Positions 1 through 6,214 of a stretch of DNA of 6,279 nucleotides are shown piece after piece (position 1 is the stretch's first letter; every line of letters starts with the position of its first letter). The DNA comes from Georgenia sp. (GTDB lineage: Bacteria > Actinomycetota > Actinomycetes > Actinomycetales > Actinomycetaceae), in NCBI GenBank assembly GCA_027322565.1, contig DAHVRG010000318.1, forward strand, positions 1 to 6,279, read 5' to 3'. The translations under genes were made by a program, and so were the position numbers. Below the pieces are notes generated by a model. That model saw only the letters and a program-made list of their open reading frames with translations. It did no database searches and was not told where the DNA came from.

Positions 1-21
1 CGCGGCGATACCGTCCCCTCC

Positions 22-912
22 ATGAGAGTTCTGGTCGCCGGTGCCTCCGGGTTCCTCGGCACGGCACTGCAGCAGGAGCTGCGCGCGCAGGGCCACGAGG
101 TGCGCGCCCTCGTCCGCCGCCCCGCACGTGACGTGACCGAGTACGAGTGGCAGCCCGCCGAGGGACGTATCCCGGCGGAGGCGGTGGAGTGGGCCGACGG
201 GGTCGTCAGCCTGTCCGGCGCCTACCTCGGGCGGGTGCCGTGGACCCGGGGCTACCGCCGCCAGATCTACTTCAGCCGGGTCACCGCGACCCGCACCATC
301 GCCCGGGCCGTCGCGGCGGCGGACGACCCGCCGCGCGTCTGGGTCAGTGCCTCGGCCACCGGCTACTACGGCCACCGTCCCGGCGAGCTGCTCACCGAGG
401 AGTCACCGGCGGGGGAGGGCTTCCTCGCCGGTGTCGTGTCGCGCTGGGAGGCCGCGACGGGGCGCGCCGATGACGTCACCCGCGTGGTCCACATCCGTAC
501 CGGCGTCGTGCTCGCCGACGGCGGGTCCCTGTCGCCCCTCCTCCTCGCCACCCGGCTCGGCGCGGGGGCGACGATCGGTACCGGCCGCCAGCTGTGGCCG
601 TGGATCTCCCTGGAGGACGAGGTCTCGGCGGTCGTCCACCTGCTCACCCGCTCCGAGCTCTCCGGCCCGGTCAACCTCACCGGCCCGGAACCGGCCCCGT
701 CGGCGGAGATCACCCGGCTCTACGCCCGGGCGATGCGCCGTCCGCACCTGCTGCGCGTCCCGGGATGGCTGCTCCGGCTCGTCGTGGGGGAGCCGGCGGA
801 CGAGATCCTCCTGCCCGACCAGCGCGTCGTGCCCACCCGGCTTCTCGCGGACGGGTTCGAGTTCCGCCACCCGACAGCCCAGGAGGCGGTTGCGGCAGCC
901 GTGCTGCGCTGA
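22..912 (+). CDS. TIGR01777 family epimerase-like protein (extended SDR, SDR39U1/YfcH type)
   Basis: A complete 296-residue protein of the atypical extended short-chain dehydrogenase group, close to the usual family length of about 300. The N-terminus starts directly with the Rossmann strand and dinucleotide loop, GASGFLG at residues 7-13, which supports the ATG at 22; the frame is open for the 21 bases upstream, but an extension would sit in front of a normal family start. Further family marks are W74 followed by R80 and the SR pair at 85-86, SASATGYYG at 109-117 carrying the YYG motif, LTEESPAGEGFLA at 124-136, RWEAA at 141-145, RTGVVL at 159-164, and GTGRQLWPWISLEDE at 186-200. The C-terminal part (about 245-292) matches the small DUF1731-type domain: VPGWLLRL, then GEPADEILLPDQRVVP, then GFEFRHP. 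NAD(P) binding is well supported, but the substrate and reaction are unknown for this family. It is probably cytosolic; no signal peptide or membrane segment is visible. It stands alone and faces the ABC operon tail to tail. Confidence 0.93.
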   Translation: MRVLVAGASGFLGTALQQELRAQGHEVRALVRRPARDVTEYEWQPAEGRIPAEAVEWADGVVSLSGAYLGRVPWTRGYRRQIYFSRVTATRTIARAVAAADDPPRVWVSASATGYYGHRPGELLTEESPAGEGFLAGVVSRWEAATGRADDVTRVVHIRTGVVLADGGSLSPLLLATRLGAGATIGTGRQLWPWISLEDEVSAVVHLLTRSELSGPVNLTGPEPAPSAEITRLYARAMRRPHLLRVPGWLLRLVVGEPADEILLPDQRVVPTRLLADGFEFRHPTAQEAVAAAVLR

Positions 913-946
913 GCGGCCTCAGCGGGAGCGGAGGATCCCGAGGATC

Positions 947-980
947 TCGCGAACATCGGAGCGCAGGCCACCGATCGCGA
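947..980. terminator. Possible bidirectional terminator hairpin between convergent genes
   Basis: In the 75-bp gap between two convergent stop codons, TCGCG (947-951) pairs with CGCGA (976-980) and ATCGG (955-959) pairs with CCGAT (971-975). This leaves a 3-nt bulge (952-954) and an 11-nt loop. There is no T-tract on either side, as is common in high-GC actinobacteria. A second, weaker stem (GATCC/GGATC) lies around 934-946. The position suits termination of both the epimerase gene and the ABC operon. The fold was found by eye and no energy was calculated. Confidence 0.35.
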
Positions 981-987
981 CAGCGCC

Positions 988-1779
988 CTACTGGCGCCGC
1001 ACGAGCGCCCGCAGCGTGACGACGACGCCGAGCACGCACCACAGCCCGAGGACGAGGAGGTCCTGGCCGCTCGCGGTGAAGGTGTCCGACGCCAGCCCCG
1101 CCCGCAGCAGGTCCGCCCCCGGACGCGCGGGCAGCACGTCGTGCAGCGACCGGAACCAGGACGGCAGCTGGCTCGCCGGGAAGGTGATCGGCGAGAAGAG
1201 CAGGACGAAGAAGACGAGCACCTGGGTGATGAGCTGGGCGAGCAGCGGTGCCATGCTCACCGCGATCGCGTACCCCACCGCCGTGGCCATGAGGGTGACG
1301 AGCACGGCTGCGGCGACGAGCACCGGCCAGTCGAAGGAGAAGTCGAGGTCGTAGCGCAGGGCTGCGACGAGCACCGCGACGGCGACGCTGGGCAGCGCGA
1401 TGAGCAGCCACACCGTCATGTCGGCGGCGAGCAGCAGCGGCCGGGCTAGGGGCAGCGACCGCATGTAGTTGAACGTGCCCGCGGTGCGTGCCTGCGCGAC
1501 GCCCTGCGGCACGATGACGAGCCCGATCGTCAGGAGCAGCACGGTGGGGGCGCCCGTCGCGAGGAACAGCGCGGTCCCCGGGTCGATGTCGGGGATGATG
1601 AAGCCGAACCCGACGATGATGCCGGCCGCGAGGAGCGCCTGGACGACGACGACCAGCGGCAGCAGCGCCCCGATCTGCGCGAGGTTCCAGCGCAGCAGGG
1701 TGCGGAACGAGGTGCCGATACCCACCTGCACGGGAGCGGGTGCGGCAGCGGCGGGACGGGTGGTGGTGGCCTCAGACAT
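988..1779 (-). CDS. ABC-2 type transporter permease
   Basis: A 263-residue integral membrane protein, the membrane half of a two-component ABC transporter. After a hydrophilic Ala/Pro/Thr-rich cytosolic tail (1-35), about six hydrophobic segments are visible near 37-62, 70-93, 118-141, 151-174, 177-200 and 240-259. This is the usual ABC-2 (DrrB-like) layout and length. The stretch FSPITFPASQLPSW (195-208), followed by HDVLPARP (213-220), matches the conserved SPI-x-P-x(4)-LP region near the fifth helix of ABC-2 permeases. The ATG at 1779 has AGGAG 7 nt upstream (1787-1791) and lies inside the end of the ATPase gene; the two frames share ATGTCTGA (8 bp), suggesting translational coupling. It probably works as a dimer with two copies of the ATPase, exporting a drug, lipid or peptide-like substrate. 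The sequence does not reveal the cargo. Confidence 0.9.
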   Translation of the reverse strand: MSEATTTRPAAAAPAPVQVGIGTSFRTLLRWNLAQIGALLPLVVVVQALLAAGIIVGFGFIIPDIDPGTALFLATGAPTVLLLTIGLVIVPQGVAQARTAGTFNYMRSLPLARPLLLAADMTVWLLIALPSVAVAVLVAALRYDLDFSFDWPVLVAAAVLVTLMATAVGYAIAVSMAPLLAQLITQVLVFFVLLFSPITFPASQLPSWFRSLHDVLPARPGADLLRAGLASDTFTASGQDLLVLGLWCVLGVVVTLRALVRRQ

Positions 1780-2758
1780 GGGCGGGCTCCTGGGCGGTGG
1801 TCGGGGTCTCGTCGTCCTGCTCGGGGGAGGTGAGGGCGAGGTACGCGTCCTCCAGGGTGGCCGGGGCGAGGGAGTAGCCGTCGACCCGGCCCTCCTCGCG
1901 CAGCGTCGTCGCCCACGCGACGGCGTCCGCGGCGGCGTGGGAGGGGACGGTGAGCAGCACCCGCCGCCCGACGCGGACCTGGCGCAGCACGGGCAGCGAC
2001 GGCGGGTCGAAGGTCACCTCCCCGGTCTCGGGAGGCAGCTGCAGCTCCAGCCGGAGGTCGGTGTCCTGGGTACCGCGCAGCCGGGTGGGGGAGCCGGCGG
2101 CGACGACCCGGCCGCGGTCGAGGACGACGAGCTCGTCGACGATCCGCTCCGCCTCGGTGACGTTGTGCGTGACGAGCAGGACCCCGGCGCCGGCGTCGGC
2201 CCGGCGGCGCACGGCCGTCCACAGCAGCCGGCGGCGGGAGGCGTCGATGTCATTCGTCGGCTCGTCGAGCACGAGCAGCGGGATGGGTGCGGCGACGGTC
2301 ATCGCGAAGGCGGTGAGGCGCCGGATACCGCCGGACAGGCCCCGGCCCTCGGGCAGGGCCGGCTTGTCCAGCCACGGCAGGATGTCGAGCTCGGCGGCCA
2401 GCTCCTCAGCCGCCGCTCTGGCCTGGCGTGTGCTCAGCCCGCGGATCCGCCCCGCGATCTCGATCGCGGCGCGCGGAGTGAGCCCGTCGATCGGGGCCTG
2501 CGCCTGCGGCTGGAGCGACACGTGCCGGCGCGCCGCCGCGGGGTTGCGCACGGCGTCCACGTCCCCGACGCGGATCGTGCCGGCGTCGGGGCGCAGGAGC
2601 CCGACCACCTGCGACACCAGGGTGGTCTTGCCCGCCCCGTTGTGGCCGAGCAGCCCGACGACCTCTCCCGGGCGCACCCGGAGTGAGACGTCGTCGTTGG
2701 CCACGACCTTGCCGAAGCGGCGGGTGAGTCCGGTGACGTGGAGAACGTCAGCGTCCAT
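1772..2758 (-). CDS. ABC transporter ATP-binding protein (DrrA-like, ABC-2 partner)
   Basis: A 328-residue nucleotide-binding subunit that would power the permease encoded just downstream. Motifs in order: Walker A GHNGAGKTT (38-46), Q-loop around Q83 in VSLQPQAQ, signature LSGGIRR (141-147), Walker B LLVLDEP (161-167) with catalytic E166, D-loop NDID (169-172) and switch histidine H198. The signature has Ile where LSGGQ/LSGGM is usual. After the ATPase core comes an accessory domain (about 230-310) ending in LEDAYLALT, as in DrrA/CcmA-type exporter subunits, and then an acidic, Thr/Glu-rich tail (311-328). The ATG at 2758 follows AAGGA in GGAAGGA (2765-2771) with a 6-nt gap. The gene is first in its operon and is divergent from a TetR-family gene across an operator region. 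An export role is likely by family; the substrate is unknown. Confidence 0.93.
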   Translation of the reverse strand: MDADVLHVTGLTRRFGKVVANDDVSLRVRPGEVVGLLGHNGAGKTTLVSQVVGLLRPDAGTIRVGDVDAVRNPAAARRHVSLQPQAQAPIDGLTPRAAIEIAGRIRGLSTRQARAAAEELAAELDILPWLDKPALPEGRGLSGGIRRLTAFAMTVAAPIPLLVLDEPTNDIDASRRRLLWTAVRRRADAGAGVLLVTHNVTEAERIVDELVVLDRGRVVAAGSPTRLRGTQDTDLRLELQLPPETGEVTFDPPSLPVLRQVRVGRRVLLTVPSHAAADAVAWATTLREEGRVDGYSLAPATLEDAYLALTSPEQDDETPTTAQEPAHV

Positions 2759-2764
2759 GGGAAG

Positions 2765-2771
2765 TCCTTCC
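2765..2771 (-). promoter_or_regulatory. Ribosome binding site of the ABC ATPase gene
   Basis: Read on the minus strand the sequence is GGAAGGA, 6 nt before the ATG at 2758. It confirms that start and sits inside a short GGAAG-TC-CTTCC inverted repeat (2760-2771). Confidence 0.7.
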
Positions 2772-2772
2772 A

Positions 2773-2820
2773 GATACCATCGGTATGTGAATACCGACGG
2801 TATCTCGATACTGCTGGTAC
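2773..2820. promoter_or_regulatory. Three-box operator, probable TetR-family binding region
   Basis: Three palindromic boxes of 13 bp repeat at an exact 17-bp interval. Box 1 (2774-2786) is ATACC-ATC-GGTAT, box 2 (2791-2803) is ATACC-GAC-GGTAT and box 3 (2808-2820) is ATACT-GCT-GGTAC; their centres are 2780, 2797 and 2814. Boxes 1 and 2 are perfect in the half-sites, and box 3 differs at one base in each half-site. Boxes 1 and 2 also form a larger inverted repeat, with 14-bp arms at 2773-2786 and 2791-2804, one mismatch and a 4-bp spacer. The site lies between a tetR-type gene and the divergent ABC operon, overlapping the ABC promoter. Autoregulation plus repression of the exporter is the natural reading. 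Binding itself is inferred. Confidence 0.8.
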
Positions 2821-2825
2821 GTCAA
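2797..2825 (-). promoter_or_regulatory. Promoter of the ABC transporter operon
   Basis: On the minus strand, TTGACG (2825-2820) is followed after exactly 17 bp by TACCGT (2802-2797), a good match to the sigma-70-type -35 and -10 elements of actinobacteria. Transcription would begin near 2790, giving a leader of about 30 nt with the GGAAGGA ribosome site. The -10 lies inside operator box 2, box 3 fills the spacer, and box 1 falls just after the start site, so a repressor bound there would block RNA polymerase. No experimental start site is known to me. Confidence 0.6.
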
Positions 2826-2830
2826 CGGCG

Positions 2831-2836
2831 TAGCAT
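2831..2836 (+). promoter_or_regulatory. Possible -10 element for a leaderless tetR transcript
   Basis: TAGCAT fits the TANNNT pattern and ends 7 nt before the ATG at 2844, so transcription could start at or next to that ATG. No clear -35 is seen at the expected distance, where operator box 3 lies instead. Weak on its own, but it agrees with the absence of a ribosome binding site before the gene. Confidence 0.35.
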
Positions 2837-2843
2837 GGTTGCG

Positions 2844-3587
2844 ATGGACCTCCCCGACCCGATCTCCCGCCGCGACCGGCAGCGGCAGACGCGCGAGGCG
2901 CTGATCTTCACCGCCCGCATGGTCTTCGCGGAGGACGGCTACCACGGCGCGCGGCTGGAGGAGATAGCCCGCCGGGCCGGCTTCTCCAAGGGCGCGATCT
3001 ACTCGAACTTCGACGGCAAGGCCGGGCTCTTCCTCGCCGTCATGGACGCCAACATGGAGATCGCCTTCGAGACGGCCGACTCCTGGGACCCGTTCGGGCG
3101 TCCTGAGCCGCCCCAGCCGCCCGCGGTCACCGGTGACTGGGACCCGGAGGAGTTCGCCCGCTCGATGATCGGGTTCTCCCTCGCCACCCTGGAGTTCATC
3201 GCGGCCGCCGCGCGCGACGAGGCGCTCGCCCCGGAGCTCGGCAAGCGGCTGCGGCGGCTGCTCGCGGCCTACACCGGGATCGCGCGGGAGCAGCGCGCCG
3301 AGGGGGACCCGATGACGGCGGAGGAGATCGGCGTCCTCATCGCCGCGCTCGACCAGGGGGCCGGCATGCTCACCGTGGGCGGCTCCGGGGTCATGGACCA
3401 GCGGCTGCTCCAGGCCGGCATGGGCCGGCTCCTCGACCCGGCCCGGGCGGCCACGGCCCCGCCTGACGACGACGCCGCGGACGGTCTCGGGCTCCACTCC
3501 GAGGAGATCCAACGACGCATCGCCGAGGCCGTGCGGGAGGGACTGACCGAGCTCAGAGCCGAGCGAGGTCCAGGCGGGTCGGGGTGA
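2844..3587 (+). CDS. TetR/AcrR family transcriptional regulator
   Basis: A 247-residue one-component repressor (250 residues if the in-frame ATG at 2835 is used). The N-terminal DNA-binding domain spans about residues 14-62. A basic lead-in (RRDRQRQTREAL) precedes helix 1, then comes VFAEDGYHGARLEEIARRAG and the recognition helix with its diagnostic SKGAIYSNFDGKAGLF (48-63). A Pro-rich, acidic linker (86-103) separates it from a mostly helical ligand-binding and dimerisation domain. The last 25 residues form a charged, probably amphipathic helix with a Gly-rich end. No Shine-Dalgarno sequence precedes either ATG, and 2844 fits a leaderless start. A much longer open frame reaches back through the operator and into the antisense of the ABC gene, but has no family support there. 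It probably represses the divergent ABC exporter and itself through the ATACC-N3-GGTAT boxes. The ligand is unknown. Confidence 0.93.
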   Translation: MDLPDPISRRDRQRQTREALIFTARMVFAEDGYHGARLEEIARRAGFSKGAIYSNFDGKAGLFLAVMDANMEIAFETADSWDPFGRPEPPQPPAVTGDWDPEEFARSMIGFSLATLEFIAAAARDEALAPELGKRLRRLLAAYTGIAREQRAEGDPMTAEEIGVLIAALDQGAGMLTVGGSGVMDQRLLQAGMGRLLDPARAATAPPDDDAADGLGLHSEEIQRRIAEAVREGLTELRAERGPGGSG

Positions 3588-4509
3588 CGGCGGCGGCGTC
3601 GACGTCCTCGGGGCGGGGGATGGTGGTGCCCGGCAGGCTCGCGGCCGCGCTGCCGTAGGCGACGGCGAGCGCCAGCGCAGCGTCCGGCGCGAGCCCGCGC
3701 TCGGTACCGAGGAGGTAGCCGAAGAGGCTGGAGTCCCCGGCGCCGACCGTGCTCACCACGGTGGTCGGCGGGGCGGGAGCGTGCCAGGCGCCGTCACCGG
3801 TGACGAGGACGGCGCCCGCGCCGCCGAGGGTGACGAGCACGGCGCCCACCCCCTGTGCGGTGAGCTCCTGGGCCGCGACCGCGGCGGCCCGCGGATCGCC
3901 CTCGAGCGCCTCCGCGTCGGCGCCGGTCAGGGTGGCGAGCTCGTCCCCGTTCGGCTTCATGAGGTCCGGGGCCGACGCGGGCAGGGCCTCGGCCAGCGCG
4001 GCGAGCGGCGCCTCGCTCGTGTCCACCGCCACCCGGGCGGAGGTGCCGCGTAGCGCGCCGACGAGCTCGGCGTACCAGCCCGCGGGCGCCCCGGGCGGCA
4101 GCGACCCGGCGAGCACCACCCAGGTGGCATCGGCGGCGAACTCGACGACGGCCGCGGCGAGGAGGTCGAGGTGGTGGCGCTCCACTGCGGCGCCGGGGTT
4201 GTTGATCTTCGTCGTCGTGCCGTCCGGCTCGGTGATCGTGAGGTTCACCCGCACCGGCCCGGCCGGCTCCTGCGGGCGGCACGCGATGCCGGCGGCGCCC
4301 AGCTCGGCGACGAACGGGTCGTCGGCGCCGGCGGGCAGCACCGCGACCGTCGGGACACCCGCGGCGACGGCGGCGCGGGAGATGTTCACGCCCTTGCCGC
4401 CCGCCTGGGAGGTCATCGAGGCGGCGCGCAGCACGGCGCCTCGCTCCAGGGGGCCGGTGAGGGTGATCGTCCGGTCGATGCTCGGGTTGGCCGTCAGGGT
4501 GAGGATCAT
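3553..4509 (-). CDS. PfkB-family hexose kinase, 1-phosphofructokinase type
   Basis: A 318-residue ribokinase-fold sugar kinase, the normal length for FruK/LacC/PfkB proteins. It opens with LTLTANPSIDRTI (3-15), the usual start of this subgroup. GGKGVNISRA (37-46) is the first PfkB signature, VRVNLTITEPDGTTTKINNPG (86-106) matches the substrate lid strands, and GSLPPG (135-140), KPNGDE (185-190) and TVGAGDSSLFGY (254-265) follow, with D259 as catalytic base. By family it phosphorylates a ketose phosphate with ATP: fructose 1-phosphate to the 1,6-bisphosphate, or possibly tagatose 6-phosphate. KINNPG carries Lys where the FruK pattern is usually Glu (TEINGPG), so the substrate is uncertain. The ATG at 4509 overlaps the stop of the upstream deoR-type gene in ATGA, with GAGGTGG 7 nt before it. 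The 3' end overlaps the end of tetR by 35 bp on the opposite strand. No PTS gene follows. Confidence 0.9.
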   Translation of the reverse strand: MILTLTANPSIDRTITLTGPLERGAVLRAASMTSQAGGKGVNISRAAVAAGVPTVAVLPAGADDPFVAELGAAGIACRPQEPAGPVRVNLTITEPDGTTTKINNPGAAVERHHLDLLAAAVVEFAADATWVVLAGSLPPGAPAGWYAELVGALRGTSARVAVDTSEAPLAALAEALPASAPDLMKPNGDELATLTGADAEALEGDPRAAAVAAQELTAQGVGAVLVTLGGAGAVLVTGDGAWHAPAPPTTVVSTVGAGDSSLFGYLLGTERGLAPDAALALAVAYGSAAASLPGTTIPRPEDVDAAAVTPTRLDLARL

Positions 4510-5273
4510 GCCACTACCACCTCTACGCCGTGTGCGGTGAAGGTCTCGAGCGGGACGGCCTCGGGCTCGGTGTCGGTGACGAGGACGTCGACGTCTCCGA
4601 GGTCGGCGAAGCTCACGGTGGTGTCCCGGCCCACCTTGGTCGAGTCGGCGAGGACGACGACGCGGCTCGCCGCGCGCACCAGTGCCTCCTTGACCGCCGC
4701 CTCCTCGAAGTCGGGGGTGGAGAAGCCGTGCTCGGCGGTGATGCCGTTGGTGCCGAGGAAGGCGACGTCCACCCGCACCCGGTGCAGCGTCTGCGTCGTG
4801 ACCGAGCCGACCGCCGCCTGCGTCGTGTTGCGTACCCGGCCGGGCAGCAGGTGGAGCTCGACCCCGCCGAGCTGCGCGAGCCGCGCGGCGATCGGGACGC
4901 CGTTGGTGAATGCGGTGAGCTGCGCGTCCGGCGGGATGACGTTGACGAGCCGCGCCGTCGTCGTCCCGGCGTCGATGGCCACCGTCCCGCCGTCGGCGGG
5001 AAGGAAACGGGTCGCGGCCAGCCCGATGCGCTCCTTCTCCCGGGCGCGGGTGGCGTCCCGCTCGTCGAGCCGGCTCTCCATCGCGGAGAGGGAGGCGGCC
5101 GGGACCGCCCCGCCGTGCACGCGCCGCACGAGCCGCATCCGCTCGAGCGCGCTGAGGTCGCGGCGCACCGTCTCGGTGGTCACCGAGAACTCCTCCGCGA
5201 GCTCGGTGACCGCGACCCGGCCGCGGGTCATGACGAGCCGGGCGATGGCCTGCTGCCGCTCCTCTGCGTACAC
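4506..5273 (-). CDS. DeoR/GlpR family sugar-responsive transcriptional regulator
   Basis: A 255-residue repressor of typical family length. The N-terminal winged helix-turn-helix (about 1-57) begins MYAEERQQAI, continues through VTELAEEFSVTTETVRRDL (22-40) and ends with the family mark RRVHGGA (50-56). The sugar-phosphate sensing domain (about 75-235) shows DAGTTT (101-106), FTNG (122-125), FLGTNGI (172-178), K195 in the EEAAVKEALVR stretch, and LADSTKVG (208-215). These are the DeoRC residues that bind phosphorylated sugars in related proteins. The GTG at 5273 is preferred because GAGGGGAG (5278-5285) precedes it and the protein then starts exactly like its family. The open frame continues further upstream, but only as a shadow of the dehydrogenase gene. 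It probably controls this sugar cassette in response to a ketose phosphate, and is coupled to the kinase by an ATGA overlap. Confidence 0.93.
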   Translation of the reverse strand: MYAEERQQAIARLVMTRGRVAVTELAEEFSVTTETVRRDLSALERMRLVRRVHGGAVPAASLSAMESRLDERDATRAREKERIGLAATRFLPADGGTVAIDAGTTTARLVNVIPPDAQLTAFTNGVPIAARLAQLGGVELHLLPGRVRNTTQAAVGSVTTQTLHRVRVDVAFLGTNGITAEHGFSTPDFEEAAVKEALVRAASRVVVLADSTKVGRDTTVSFADLGDVDVLVTDTEPEAVPLETFTAHGVEVVVA

Positions 5274-5277
5274 GCTG

Positions 5278-5285
5278 CTCCCCTC
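5278..5285 (-). promoter_or_regulatory. Ribosome binding site fixing the GTG start of the DeoR-type gene
   Basis: Minus-strand GAGGGGAG lies 4 nt before the GTG at 5273, with its GAGGGG core 6 nt away. It decides in favour of this GTG over the longer open frame. Confidence 0.65.
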
Positions 5286-5296
5286 GGGTGACCTGA

Positions 5297-5327
5297 CCGG
5301 GCCGGCGGTGGCTGCCCGCCGGCCCGG
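5297..5327 (-). terminator. Strong GC hairpin after the dehydrogenase gene, probable terminator or attenuator
   Basis: A perfect 12-bp stem, CCGGGCCGGCGG (5297-5308) with CCGCCGGCCCGG (5316-5327), closes a 7-nt loop. It begins 20 nt after the dehydrogenase stop codon and 23 nt before the DeoR-type start. No T-tract follows, as is usual in high-GC actinobacteria. It may end or reduce transcription between the dehydrogenase and the regulator-kinase pair. The remaining 43 bp of this gap are too short to show a clear separate promoter. Confidence 0.6.
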
Positions 5328-5347
5328 CCTGATGCTACGGCCGCCGG

Positions 5348-6214
5348 TCAGGGCTCGACGGTCACCTTGATCGCCGTGCCGCTGCGGACGAGGTCGAAGG
5401 CCGACAGGACGTCGGCCAGCGGGATGCGGTGGGTGATGAGGTCCTTGACCGGGACCTGCCCGGTGGAGATGTACTCCAGTGCCCGCTTGTTGTGCTCGGG
5501 CGCCGAGCCGTTGGCGCCGTGGATGTGCAGCTGGCGGTAGTGGACGACGTTGGAGTCCAGCGCGATCACCGGGTCGGTCTTCGGCAGCCCGCCGAAGAAG
5601 GAGATGCGCCCGTTGCGGGCCGCCATCGCCACCGCCTGCTCCTGGGCCACCTTGGCCGCCGTCGCGGTGATGACGACGTCGGCGCCGCGGCCGCCGGTGA
5701 GCTCGTAGACCTTCTCGACGACGTCGACCTGGGAGCCGTCGATGGTCCCGTCCGGGCGGGCGACCTCCGCCGACATCGCCAGCCGCTCGGCGTTGACGTC
5801 GACGAGGTAGACCTCCCCGGCCTGGTGGACGCCGCGGGCGACGCGGATGTGCATGCACCCGATCGGTCCCGCCCCGAAGACGACGACGACGTCGCCCGGC
5901 TCGATCCCGAGCAGCTCCTGGGCATTGATGGCACAGGCGAGCGGCTCGGCCGCGGAGGCCTCGTCGAAGCCGACGTTGTCCGGGATCCGGTTGAGCCCGT
6001 CGACCTTGAGCACCTGGCGGGGGACGACCATGTACTCGGCGAAGCCGCCCTCGTACTGGTAGCCCATCGAGGTCTGGTTCTGGCACACCGCCATCCAGCC
6101 CTTGCGGCACTCGTGGCACTCGCCGCACGGGACGGCCGCGATGACCTGCACCCGGTCCCCGACCTGCCAGTCGGTGCCGTAGAGGTCGGCGACGTCCGCG
6201 CCCACCTCGACGAT
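5348..6214 (-). CDS. Zn-dependent alcohol/polyol dehydrogenase (MDR family), 5' end missing
   Basis: A partial medium-chain dehydrogenase: 288 residues remain of about 345 expected. It is genuine from the palindrome axis (6214, reading IVEVGADV) to the stop. The structural zinc lobe has the C-x2-C-x2-C-x7-C pattern at C30, C33, C36 and C44 of this fragment. E90 in AEPLACA is the usual zinc-site glutamate, and the Rossmann loop is GAGPIG (114-119). D139 at the end of the second strand ([10 protein letters not shown]) favours NAD over NADP. The missing N-terminus should hold the catalytic cysteine and the GHE motif. The GTG at 6205 is not a real start: it sits mid-domain, next to the family's usual GTIVEVG stretch. 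By family it oxidises a secondary alcohol, as sorbitol, threonine or polyol-phosphate dehydrogenases do; co-orientation with a DeoR regulator and a ketose kinase suggests a sugar alcohol. The exact substrate is not visible. Confidence 0.9.
   Translation of the reverse strand: MVEVGADVADLYGTDWQVGDRVQVIAAVPCGECHECRKGWMAVCQNQTSMGYQYEGGFAEYMVVPRQVLKVDGLNRIPDNVGFDEASAAEPLACAINAQELLGIEPGDVVVVFGAGPIGCMHIRVARGVHQAGEVYLVDVNAERLAMSAEVARPDGTIDGSQVDVVEKVYELTGGRGADVVITATAAKVAQEQAVAMAARNGRISFFGGLPKTDPVIALDSNVVHYRQLHIHGANGSAPEHNKRALEYISTGQVPVKDLITHRIPLADVLSAFDLVRSGTAIKVTVEP

Noticed and set aside
347..1354. Plus-strand 335-residue open frame across the epimerase and permease
   Set aside because: Ser/Arg/Pro-rich composition typical of out-of-frame high-GC DNA; it conflicts with two well-supported genes.
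2760..2771. GGAAG-TC-CTTCC inverted repeat as a fourth operator box
   Set aside because: It does not share the ATACC/GGTAT half-sites and is explained by the ribosome binding site of the ATPase gene.
1950..2843. Plus-strand frame extending tetR upstream into a 545-residue product
   Set aside because: It runs antisense through the ABC ATPase gene and through the operator and promoter, and has no domain content before the HTH region.
4171..5370. Plus-strand 399-residue open frame antisense to the kinase and regulator genes
   Set aside because: Ser/Thr/Arg-rich with no recognisable motif; the opposite strand encodes clear PfkB and DeoR proteins.
5274..6128. A long minus-strand open frame continuing upstream of the DeoR-type gene, making a 540-residue protein
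   Set aside because: The extra residues are Arg/Gly/Pro-rich shadow translation of the dehydrogenase gene in another frame. The regulator has a family-typical start at the GTG at 5273 with a ribosome site.
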